From the NCBI GenBank assembly GCA_013397795.1, contig VZTJ01003864.1, positions 57,158-121,157 of the forward strand: a stretch of 64,000 bases of DNA, read 5' to 3'. The notes under the pieces were generated by a model. The model was not told the DNA's origin. It saw only the letters and a program-made list of their open reading frames with translations, and searched no databases. The stretch comes from Orthonyx spaldingii (Eukaryota; Chordata; Aves; Passeriformes; Orthonychidae). Below, piece by piece: positions 23,405 to 33,959 of the stretch. The first letter of the stretch is position 1; each line of letters begins with the position of its first letter. A program made the translations under genes and the position numbers.

Positions 23405-25813
23405 CCAATCATTTCCCTTCTTAGAAGCAGGGGGACAGGAAACTGCTGGGTAAAATTTCACCTTTCACTGTAGCAGATGCAGCCTTGCTGAAGCAAGTGA
23501 AGATAGTGAAACTCTGCTGCACAGTGTGCATGAAGAGCAACATGTGCCACTTAGCTGGTGCAGTGTAAATTAAGGCATAAGGGAGCGGTAAGTGAGGAGG
23601 AGAGAAGAAAATAGAAATACCATTCCCGTACCTCTTGAAGTAACAATTTTTAAAATTTCTTTTGAAAAACAACATTAAAAAATCACCCTAAATCTTCCAA
23701 AATGAGGCAAAAGAGCGAGACTCAGCTTTTTCTGCAAGGAGATTAAAGAACCATGTCCAAGAAGGCAGAGCTGTTGTTTTTGGCCTCCCACGGAGTGTGA
23801 AGCAACTTCTCAGCACTGGCAGGGCACAAGCAAAGCCCAGCACACCTGGTCTGAGAATCCATCCCTGCTCCCACCGAGGACCTGGACAACCTTCCCTCCA
23901 ACCTCACAATAAATCCCAGACAGAGCTGGACCTTCCCCCAAGGCAAGCAGTGGCCATGTAAATTCCAAAGATCTCAGCTGGCTCTGCTGTGTGTTTATGC
24001 CAGCTGGAGATCATTTCTCCATAGCTCATAAAGAAGCTTCCTTATCCAGAAATACTCAAGTTTGTAACTTCTTGAAATCCCCCTCCTCCAGTTGAAATAT
24101 GGCATTTTAAAAACTATTTCCTTTATCCAGAGACCTCTGTGGGTTTGGAAAACATGCCAGGGGTTTAAAATATTTCTTTTAATGGTTATTCTTTTTTTAC
24201 TGAAACAAAAGTCAATTTTCAGAAAACCACAAATGTCTGCGGTCACTCAGGCTTACTAATACTTTCCACAAATATCTCAGACAGTAGTTAAAAGAAAGGA
24301 ATTTCTTTTAAATCCTGGCACCTGAAAACAGCTGCTGGGATATTTTGATATTTTTCATGAATCACTTGGGGAAAAGAAATTGGATGCACTCTTTTGGAGA
24401 ATTTTTTAAAGATTCCATCAGCCTACCAAGTGATAATGGACTAATAATTGTGGAAAATTCAGCGCAAATTGACACTTAGACAAAATTTAATTAGCTCAGA
24501 AGGTCACCTCCTAGAGTCAGGTATTAGCTGAATACATGGTTTATGCTACCTGAGCAGCACAGTGAATGGACGCTTGTTGCTTTGCTGATAAACAAATGTC
24601 ATTTCTGGGATGAAAAAAAGCAAAAATCTCCGTATGGAATGGGGTGGGCTGTGCAACAAAGGATGCTGACATAGCCTGGCCCTGCTGAGCAGGTGTGAGC
24701 ATCAGTCCAGGTGCTGAGGGAGGTGTGGTGGTGGCAGAGGATATTCCCACCAAGGTTTCACCTCAGAGCCTATGCTGAAGCTCCCATGGCTTCTCCTTCA
24801 CCCTGGCTTCCTCAGGGAGCAGCGAAATGCACTTCCCAAGAAAAGCCGCAGGACTCGATTCAAATGATTGACTCTGGGCTGTAAATCCTGGGAATCCTGC
24901 ACTGCTCTGTTGCTTCAGCTTGAACATTAGCCTAGAAATTCCAGTGATTTATGGCAGTTTCCTGCACAAGGCAGGGACCGGGGTCTGAGGAGCCCCTCCC
25001 AAAGGAAGCTGGGCTGAATGCAAAGCAGCTGGGGGGTGCTGACTTGTTCAGAGCAGATGTTCATAATGCTCTCTCACAGCATTACCAATCCACAAGCTTT
25101 TCTTCACGCATCATGTGGTCTTCATGACATTTTTACTTTGCATTATCCCTTCCTGGAAAACTGAGCTCTAAAAGCCTCCCTTGTTGTAACCAGCTGCCCT
25201 GGGTTACCGCGGGGAGAACCCCTTGAGAAAGAACAGCACATGATCTCTACTCTGGGCAGATGTGGAGGTCCCAAATCTGTGCCTGTCACCACCACAGCTG
25301 GGCTGCGTCTGCCTCCATCAACATCTGTTGTCTCCAGCACACCGAAAGGGCCACATCAGGTAGGATAGAGTGAGGCTTGATTTGACCTTACAGCAACATC
25401 TTGGACAGGCTGAGAGGGTGCTTTGCTTCAGAAATTTGTGATTCCTGTTGAAGAAACTTGCTATTCCCTTCACTCCATGTGCAATCAATTTTCGTGCTCC
25501 TGTTTCCACAGGCAGCTCCCCACTGTCAGCCCAGCGCTGCTGAGCAGAGCCGGCCACTCCGCAGAACCAGAGCTGCAAAGTCTGTGACTCAGCAGAGGAG
25601 CCAAGGCCTGGCTGGCCATGAAAATATGAAAATTGCATTGCTCCATCATGCCTGAAGCACGGAGGGGTCCCTCAGAGGAACGGTGTGGGGAAGAAGGTCT
25701 CCGCCTCTGGGAATCTCTGGCTGCTACCTATTCATAATGAATCTTTTTTCTTCTTTTTTTTTTCCATTAGTAAAAGAAAAAGTACAGAGCAGCATATGCA
25801 TTTCTACGGTCTA
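23405..25813. other. Unique non-coding sequence, nothing recognised
   Basis: No gene, RNA gene or known repeat is visible. The segment from about 24,640 to 25,700 is richer in G and C than its surroundings and carries several short overlapping frames on both strands, none with recognisable content. Confidence 0.5.
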
Positions 25814-26595
25814 AATCACAGAACCACAGAAGGGCTGAGGTTGCAGGGAACTTCATGAGGTCATCCAGTCCAAACCCCTTGCTCAAGCAGGGTCAGCTAG
25901 AGCCAGTCCCTCAGAACCACGTCCAGGTGACTTATGATTATCTCCAATGAGGGAAGCTGCCCAATTTGCCTGGGTAATCTGTGTCAGCATTCAGTCAGCC
26001 TTACAGCAAGGAAGTGTTTCCTGGTGTTCAGAGGGAACCTCCTCTGTTTCAGTCTTTGCCCATTGCCTCTGGTCCTAGTACTGGGCATCACAGAAAAGAA
26101 TCTGGCTCCATCTAATTTGCACCCACCCTTCAGGTATTTATCTGTATTGATAATATCCTTTTAAGCCTTCTCTGTTCCAGGCTGAATAGTCCCAGTTCTC
26201 TCAGTCTTTCTGCATATCAGAAATATTTCATTGCCTTAATCACCTTCATGGCTTTTTGTTGGACTCTCGTATGTTCATGTCTCTCTTGCATTTGGCAGCC
26301 CAGCACTGGAAACAACATTCCAGATGTGTCTCAAACAGCATTGAGTAAAAAGAAGGATCCCCTCCCTCATCCTACTGTCAGTGCTCTGCCTGGTGAGGCT
26401 CAGGACACCATTGTCCTCTCTGCTGCAAGCACACGTTGCTGGCTCATGTTCAACTTCACGCCCACCAGGACTCCCCTGCAGTGCACAAGCGATTTCCATC
26501 TGTGGTTTCCATGGTGTTTTCCACCATGCATTGGTGCACGAGCTTGTTTCTTCACAGGTACAGGAATTTTTCCTTCCTTTTGTAGAACAACTGAT
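25814..26595 (-). mobile_element. CR1 LINE fragment (second 3'-end type), with ORF2 C-terminal remnant
   Basis: The plus strand is the complement of a CR1 3' region. It begins AATCACAGAACCACAGAAG, with GGTCATCCAGTCCAAAC shortly after, a 3' end type distinct from the copy at 9625. Reading the minus strand, a piece of the end of the reverse-transcriptase ORF is visible between about 26,430 and 26,530, with GVKLNMSQQRVLAAE corresponding to the conserved EKLNM.QQCALAAQ segment of CR1. It carries stops and frameshifts and is dead. Plus-strand frames at 25934 to 26164 and 26248 to 26607 are antisense shadows. Confidence 0.88.
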
Positions 26596-27879
26596 GCCAT
26601 CTTTTAGAAATAAGTCTTGTAAGTGACTTTAAAATACAGAATAAACTCAAAAAAACAGTCACAATGAAAAGCCAAAGTATGGGAATAAATGGAGCATCAC
26701 TGAGGGCATCACTGCTAGGGAACTGCATAATGGGAGAGTGAGGAGCACAGAGAAAGAGGGGCTCTTTCCCCTTTCCTACCCTGCCTGGGTCCTGTCCAGT
26801 GTGCTGGGTTAAGGCTGCAGCCGCACCACACACTCACAAGAAATGACATGAGGTTTGCTCCAGGACAAAAAACTTGAACATAGTGAAAGTTGTTGAGCAC
26901 CCTTCCACTCACTGCTTGCTGGGAGTTGCAGGGGGAGAGCTGCCAAACTCCAGGCGTGGGCAGATTGCAAAATCTAGGGAGAGCCATGAATCCTGTCATG
27001 GTTATTTCTGCTTAGGAGAGTCCCTCTCGGAGCTGATTCTGGAGGAGCTGTGACAGTACAACTTCCCTGACAGAAAAGGCATTGCTTTTCCAATAAAATA
27101 TTTCACAAGTGGTCATCAGTTTAACATATTACCAATTTTGAAGGCAGTTTTAATGTGAAAAAAATTGAAACAAATTTCAACTTTCTAGTACTTACTCATC
27201 CTGTGTTGACAGATTAGATGAGTTTATAGCATATTTTATGGTGCTGTGTATGTGTTAGAGCAACACTGCAGTAATCCAGGCTACCAACCCTTTGCTTTAT
27301 CTTGTTTAAAGTCCTGCATCTTTGGGAGTAGAACTGTCATTTTAGTCCAGTCCAGAACATTTCCCATTAGTGTCAATACATCCTCTGGGAATGTTAAATG
27401 GAGTCAAGGGAGAGAGAGGGAAAAGAGCAGAGACCTAGATATAAATACAGTACTTTCTTTTTTCTATAACTGTGAAATTTTACACAATAAATGATGTCTT
27501 CTGAGTCTAGTGTGGTTTATATTGGGCACATATATTGTTACTAAGAGGAACTCAGGAGTTTTCTGCAGGGAATTCCTCTGCTTTTATTAAGACTAAAAGA
27601 AATCCACTTATAACTATGCTTAATTGCCTGCTGTCTTGACACAACCTTTGAGAAGAGTGAGGGTTCCTCTTGCTTTCCAACAGCAGAGCATCCCAGGAGA
27701 CCCTACTATCATGTTTTCCTTCATCTGTAGAGGTGCACTGAAAATTGAGGATAAGAGCTTTCAGTGTCAAGCTATGCTATGAAGAAGTTGAAAGCTAAAG
27801 ACTAATGAGGCTTAGAGAGAACATCCTGTGCCTTGTTCCGTAAATCTGATGCGCTAAAAAGATCTAAATCTCTTCACTA
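26596..27879. other. Unique spacer between two CR1 copies
   Basis: I recognise nothing in this stretch. Minus-strand frames at 26552 to 26833 and 26715 to 26999 have no domain features. Confidence 0.5.
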
Positions 27880-29047
27880 AGAGGGCAAGTTATGCCTGAC
27901 CAATCCAGTGATGGAGTGATTGCAACAGGCAACAAGGGAAGACTGATGGATGTCATTTGCCCAGAGTTCTGCAAGGCCTTTGACACAGCATGACATCTTA
28001 TCTCCAAATGGAGAGAAGTGGATTCAATGTGGATGAGGAATTGTCTGGATGGAGGCAGCCAGAGAGTTGTGGTCAATGGCTCCTATGTCGAGGTGGAGAC
28101 TGGTGATGGGTGGTGTCCCTCAGGCTGTGTCTTGGGACTCTTCCACACCTTCCTTACCTTCACCAGTGACACAGACAGGAGCTGGAGTGCACCCTCAGCC
28201 AATTTGCAGATGACACCAAGCTGAGCAGGTCAGTTGGCACAACACAAGGATGTGATGCCATCCAGAGAGTCCTGGACAAACTTGAGATGTGGGCCCACAA
28301 GAATCTCATGAAGTTCAACAAGTCCAAGTGCAAAGTGCTGCACCTTTGTTGGGACAATCTCAGACACGAGAACAGTCTGGGAGGACAACTCATTGAGAGC
28401 AGTCCTACAGAGAGATTTTGGGGTTCCTTTTGGATGAAAAGCTGGACATGACCTGGCAAATGTGCTGGCAGTCCCAAAATCCAGCCACATCCTGGGCTGC
28501 ATCCAAAGCACTGTGGGCAGCAGGCCGAGGAAGGGGATTCTGCCCCTCTGCTCTGCTCTTGTGACACCTTCCTCTGGACCTGCTCTCACAAGTACTCAAT
28601 ACCAGATATTGACCAGCTAGGACACGTTCAGAGGAGGGCTGCAGCACCTCTTCTGTGAAGACAGGCTGAGAGACTTGGGGTTATTCCACCTGGAGAAGAG
28701 AAGGATCAAGGGAGATCTTATGGCAGCTTTCCAGTACCTAAAGGAAGCTTATATAAAAGATGGAGAGAAACTCTTTACATGGGCAGATAGAGACATGACA
28801 AGGGGAAGGTTTTAAAAAGAAAAAGGGGCGATTTAGGTGAGATGTTAGGAAGAAATTGTTTACTGTGAGGCTGGTGAGACACTGGATCAGGTTGCCTACA
28901 GCAGTGGGCATCCCTGGAAGCGTTTAAGGCCAGGTTGGATGGGGTTCTGAATAATGTGGTGTAGTGGGGTGTCCCTGCTCTTGGCAAAGAGGTAGGAAGT
29001 AGCTGATCTTTAAGGTTCCTTCCAACCCAAGCCATTCCATGGTTGTA
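27880..29047 (+). mobile_element. CR1 LINE fragment with reverse-transcriptase remnant and 3' end
   Basis: This is the longest CR1 copy in the window, about 1.17 kb, running from inside the reverse-transcriptase domain to the 3' untranslated region. Visible protein fossils, in order, are a short LTNP-like stretch near 27,900, KAFDT near 27,970, RNCLDGGSQRVVVNG from about 28,037, FADDTKLS at 28203 to 28226 (the catalytic F-A-D-D box) and KFNKSKCKVLHL near 28,310. They lie in different frames because of indels, and stops interrupt them, so the copy cannot make enzyme. The 3' end ACCCAAGCCATTCCATGG lies close to 29,043. Minus-strand frames of up to 135 codons at 28160 to 28647 and 28775 to 29071 are antisense shadows. 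Confidence 0.92.
28203..28214 (+). pseudogene. Reverse-transcriptase catalytic box (FADD) of the dead CR1
   Basis: Codons TTT GCA GAT GAC give FADD, the two-aspartate active site of non-LTR reverse transcriptases, followed by TKLS. The box itself is intact, but the surrounding frame is broken on both sides. Confidence 0.85.
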
Positions 29048-32000
29048 GCTGAATAGGCAGATGAGGCTCACCTGGAGAGGCAGAGGGCCAAGGGATACCT
29101 GAGAGACATGAAGGAATTGTCATTTCATCAGTTTTCCTCCAATCTAATAAATGTGCTGCCTCAGTGGCTTTCTGTAAATGTTGTACCACTTGGTCTCCTG
29201 CAGAGACTTTTCCCCAGAGCTCTCTGCCTGTGCATGCCCTTCAGATAAGGCCACACTGTGAAAATATCCATTGTCCAGGACACCTGCTGCTCAGGAAGGC
29301 TCCTTGCCATGCCCAGGTCTTCTTCTGCAGCATGCCCTTTTCGGGTGAGCGTCTTCACTGAGAGCCAGGCAGACTAAAACTCCCTTCAGATGTCTCCTTT
29401 TCCTCCTGATAATCCAGGTGTAAAAGGAAGTAGGTTGCTCCCACCCACAACTCACAGGGGAAGAGAGAACAGGCAAAACAATTTGAAGCTATAGATCAGA
29501 CAAGGAGAACTGCAGTAGTTAAATGGATGCCTCTGATGACAGCTTAAGTGACCCAGAGAGACAAGTCTCCAGAGGCAATTGAAGTGTCTGCTGTCACAAG
29601 TGAAACATCTAAGCCTTAAGATGTCTCTTGCATCAAACTCAGAGCTCTGGTTCCTGTGTGGAGAGGTCAGCTGTGTTTCAAGCCACCAGAGAAGCCACAG
29701 CAGCAGACAGTGATCTGTACCAGGGGAGGCTGGGAACAGGGAACAAGGAAAGAAGCAGTGATGGGAATGGGGCAGAAGACAAAGTTGATAAAGAGTGATG
29801 GAAAATCAAAGTGACAGGATTGAGGGAGGAGGACAGCAAACCAGGGCAAGAGACAAGAGCGCAGATTGAGAGAAAATGAGAGGAGAATGAAAGAAGATAG
29901 AAACTGGGGCAGGAGAGCAGGGTAGGAAAATTAATTGGAAAAAGACTATGAAAGAGTGCTGCGTAAAAAGGAGATGGAGGAAGGAGCAGAACACAGTGGA
30001 CCAGAGAGGAAAACAAACAAGACTTTGGGAACAGCAAATGTTTCCATAGAAATAAGATGTAATTGGGGAGGGGTATGGACTCTTACATCTCCCAAAGTTG
30101 AATTAATATAAAGATATATCCTTTCTAGCAGCAGTCCATCAGCAGCAAATAAATACCTCAGACCAAATCATCATATATGCTTCTCTTGTGCTGCAGCAGA
30201 GGCACTGCCTCTCCTGGGAACAAAGCAGGCTCTGCTTGAGAACACCTGTTTCAGCCTCATATTTCTAAGGATCTGAGAAGGAAGGAAAGACTGAAATTAA
30301 AGGTCCCTTTGCTCTCAGCAGGATCTCACAGACAGTTTTTCCTCTAGGGGCTTAGTTTCTTTCCAGCTCTTACACCCAGCTGGCATCATAGTGGCAGCAG
30401 GATGAATACAGCTGATTGAACCCATTGCTGTTCTGTGTCAGAGATGGTTTAAGGTCTTGCAATCATTTTATTCAGCACAGTTAGGAGGTGAATAGTTCCA
30501 GGGTGGGATTCCTTGACAGCTTTGGTAGTTTGAGTTTTAGTAAGAACCTCTCTTTGCTATGACTGGTGTTATTTCTGTTCCTTCTTTTTGTGAGCACACC
30601 TTTGCCATCTTCTTATGCCTTCCCTTTCTTTGTAGTCCTGGTCAGAAAGTTGAAGGAAAAACCTCCCCCTCTGCCTCTGGTAGCATTTCACCAATCCTTC
30701 CATGCTCCTGTCAAAAGACATGGCATCCCATAGCTTGTTTCTCTCTGTCTAACAAACTTCACACGTCACGGAAGCGTGCCAACCTCCCATCTCCATTTCC
30801 TGTTGGTTTTATGCCTTTTTGCTTCTCCTCCCTCTGAACTTTGCAGCCAGGTACAGGACCCAAGTCATGACTGGCACCCTACAGCTTGGAGCCCAAAGCT
30901 TGGCAGGTCTCTCTATCCTCTTCCCTGTGCTGCCTGGCTCTGTGGCTTGAGGCAGAGCACATCACTGCAGCAGAAGTCAAGAAACATCCTCCACACAAAT
31001 ATCTGGTTAGTACTACCCAGTGCCAAGAAGTAGAGCAGTGATGGCTGCTCACTGCTTAGTTCAGAGTCTCCCATATGAATTCTTTTTCAGGTGATCTAAA
31101 AACCTGGTGTTTTCCATTTTCTGAGTTCATTCCCTTCACCCCAAGACTGCAGCAGCTCAAGACACACATGAGCTAATGCCAGCACCACATCATTTCCCAA
31201 TAAAAGTAATTCCTCAGCTCTATTATCCTCTTTCATACTGCATCACTGTAGTCCAGAAATCCAACTTGCTGACTGTCTCTCCACAGATGTCACCCAACAG
31301 AGTAGATCCTACAGAAAAAATGTCAGTCTGTCATTTCAGCCTAGTTGAGGAATCAATTAAAATGTGGATGACAGCTGAAAGTAGAAAAGAGCACTGCTGA
31401 AAACTCCTCCTGCAAACAAGGCTGAGCTAGAGGATGTCCTATGAGTTGTAGGGTTTGTCTCAGGCCTGGTACAGCAAATGTAGGGTGCACAAGCCTATTG
31501 CAGAGCAATACAGCCTTTACTCCCAAATGCTACTATCGAGAAAGATGACACAGTGAAGCCACAAAGTAGGAGGTAATTTCAGGAAGAAAAATGGGACTAC
31601 AATGAGCTGCTGCTTTCTGACTCACTGCCACAAGTCAGTTAAAACAGCTAAGCAGAAATGCCTACCTGAATAAACACCCTGGCCATTAAGTTGAGCTCTT
31701 TGACCCTCCTCTCTCATTTGCTGAATGTAGTTGCAGACACTGGTGATTTCTCAGCCATTTTTTCCCTCACCATCTGTACAATTACTCAGGCTACCAGGTG
31801 CATGTGGTATAGATATATCTAGTCTTGTAATCATTATAATAATTAAACATATTCTCTTCATTATTCCTATCTTTTTTTTTTCTTCTGCAAAGGGATTGAC
31901 ATATAGAACTTTTTGAAATTTAAATTTACAGTCAGTTTAGATTCAGGTGCTTTGAGATGAAAAGTCTTAAGTACATTCTGTGGATTCTATCCTCCCATCT

Positions 32001-32884
32001 CTCTACAACTACAGTTATGAGGAGTGTTTATTCATGGAGAGGAATCTGCATGTATCCTGCAATATGCAATGACAATAGAAGTTAAATACATCTCAAAATA
32101 GGTCGTTCAGGAATTGGCCATTATTTTATTTTAAACAACCAGACAGACAAACACCTCCGCCCCACCACAGGCAAATCAACAACAGCCACAACAAAACGCA
32201 AAATAAAATTGAAAAAAACCACCCCAAACTAATAAAAAGTGTACAGATCCTAAATAGGATTCTCTGTTTTGCTGCCAGTTCAGAGTAGTTGGGTGGCAAT
32301 AACCAGAGCATCCAGCTTGTTGCAGCCCACACTGCTAGACCCATTTTCTAGGTGAGGACACTGAAGAATACATCAGATTTATAGTGCTTTGAAAGCACAC
32401 ACAGGATATTTTCATTACCCAGGCCCCAAAGGAGATATAATTGGTTTCAGAATTTATGTGCAATAAATCCTTCTGCTTGGTTATTTGTTAATAAGTTCTG
32501 TTGATAATACTTTGCAGTGCCTTCAGTTGTCACAATGGAAGTCCAAGTTCTGTGTGTAGGACAGTTGGGGCAGCAGTAACCCTGCAAGCTTAGGTATGAA
32601 GAGGGTAATATCTCATGCTGAGGCCAGAGGATAATGGTCAGGGGAGGTCAGAAAAAGTCCTGCATCTCTTCACCTTGCTGCTGTGCTGTGGACTGTACAG
32701 AAGGTGAGGCAAAGGATAAGGTGTGTCTTATTTTGGGAAGGCATGTGAGCAGGCAGTGTTAGAAACACCCAGGTGTAAGAGCAATGGCTTGTTTTTCTGA
32801 TTTGTTAGTATTTCTACCGACTAGCAAAGTAGATCTGAAAAGCAAGTCACACTTTCGCACCCCTATTTCTCCTCCACCATCCAG
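29048..32884. other. Unique non-coding sequence, purine-rich in part
   Basis: I see no supported gene. From about 29,740 to 30,020 the plus strand is strongly enriched in A and G, which opens Ser/Phe/Leu-rich minus-strand frames of up to 119 codons that look compositional. Nothing else is recognised. Confidence 0.5.
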
Positions 32885-32973
32885 TCTCCATGAACTTCTC
32901 CAGCTGAGTCCATCTCACGAGCAACAGTTCTCCATGAACTCCTGCAAGGGGAGTCCATCCCACAGACAACAGT
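32885..32973. repeat. Two-unit 44/45-bp tandem repeat, probably LTR-derived
   Basis: Unit 1 (32885 to 32928) and unit 2 (32929 to 32973) both start TCTCCATGAACT, share a GAGTCCATC core and end CAACAGT. Some avian ERV LTRs carry a minisatellite of this general form (a CCACGAACT...GTCC..CCCAC pattern), so I suspect a decayed LTR piece. No LTR ends are visible around it. Confidence 0.5.
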
Positions 32974-33875
32974 GGGTACCTTAAGTGTCTTAACACCTTG
33001 GTGTCTCCCAGACACTGTTTGTGTGTCCAAGCACAGCTGTCCCCTCCCGAAGACATTCTGAACCCCAGGAGAACAAACAGTGACGTTCACATGTCACTGG
33101 GCCCCCCAGCTGGGGTGAAGAGCACACAAGTCATTCTCTGGCTGCTCTCTCTGCAAGGGTTGGACAGAGCCACTATCACAGAGCAAAACCATAGCAATCA
33201 CAGGTAATTTCCAGGTGAAGAATGTTACAGCTCACCATCATCATTACATCAGCAGGGAATCCCCTTGGGGATCAGACGTGAGCAGAACACAATCAGATGA
33301 CAAGGAAATCCTTTATCCAAACAAGCGTTTAGTTTAGGGTTGGTTTAAAAAAAAGTAAAGCACAACCAAATGTAAGGTTACATTCAAGAATGTTTACCTG
33401 AAAGCTGGTTCCACAGAGGTTTTGATTATCATCTGTTACCAAATCACTTCTTATTTGTAATCTTTTATGCCTTAGCACACACTTGCCAAATTTAGACGAG
33501 AAGATCACTTATATTTTATAAGAAGATATGACAGGGCAGGCAAAAGCTGGGTTTTTATGGTGAGTTACAGCCTTAAAAAGCATTGGAAAATAGATGGATG
33601 TTATAACCTTAGCACTGCACATCCGTCACTGCGACTCAGCCTAGGAAAAGGATCTCACTGCCTTGACATCGTTCCCTGCAGCCCCTTTCTCCGAAAAACC
33701 CCATGTGCAACAGGAACCATACTCACTGATCAAACAGCAAGAATTTGACTTTCCAGAAATCTAAATTATGGCTGTCAGTGGTGTTCTTTCACTAGGGAAT
33801 AGTTTGTTTCACTTATGTTGGAATGGAAAAAAAATCTTCAATTACCTATGCTGCTGGGTATATCTGTGAAAGAGG
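32974..33875. other. Unique spacer, nothing recognised
   Basis: I see no gene and no further repeat. It may include diverged LTR sequence continuing from the tandem repeat on its left, but I cannot show that. Confidence 0.45.
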
Positions 33876-33957
33876 GAAGGGAAGGGAAGGCAAGGCAAGG
33901 CAAGGCAAGGCAAGGCAAGGCAAGGCAAGGCAAGGCAAGGCAAGGCAAGGCAAGGCA
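33876..33957. repeat. CAAGG pentanucleotide microsatellite with GGGAA lead-in
   Basis: Thirteen perfect CAAGG units run from 33891 to 33955 and are preceded by about three GGGAA units. The array is a likely length-polymorphic site. A frame reading through it gives a KARQG periodic peptide, which is a composition artefact. Confidence 0.95.
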
Positions 33958-33959
33958 AA

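Noticed and set aside
23164..23461. Lys/Glu-rich frame on plus and Phe-rich frames on minus strand
   Set aside because: They are produced entirely by the polypurine tract and have no other coding sign.
28160..28647. Overlapping minus-strand frames of 80 to 135 codons
   Set aside because: They lie antisense to the plus-strand CR1 reverse-transcriptase remnant and are shadows of it.
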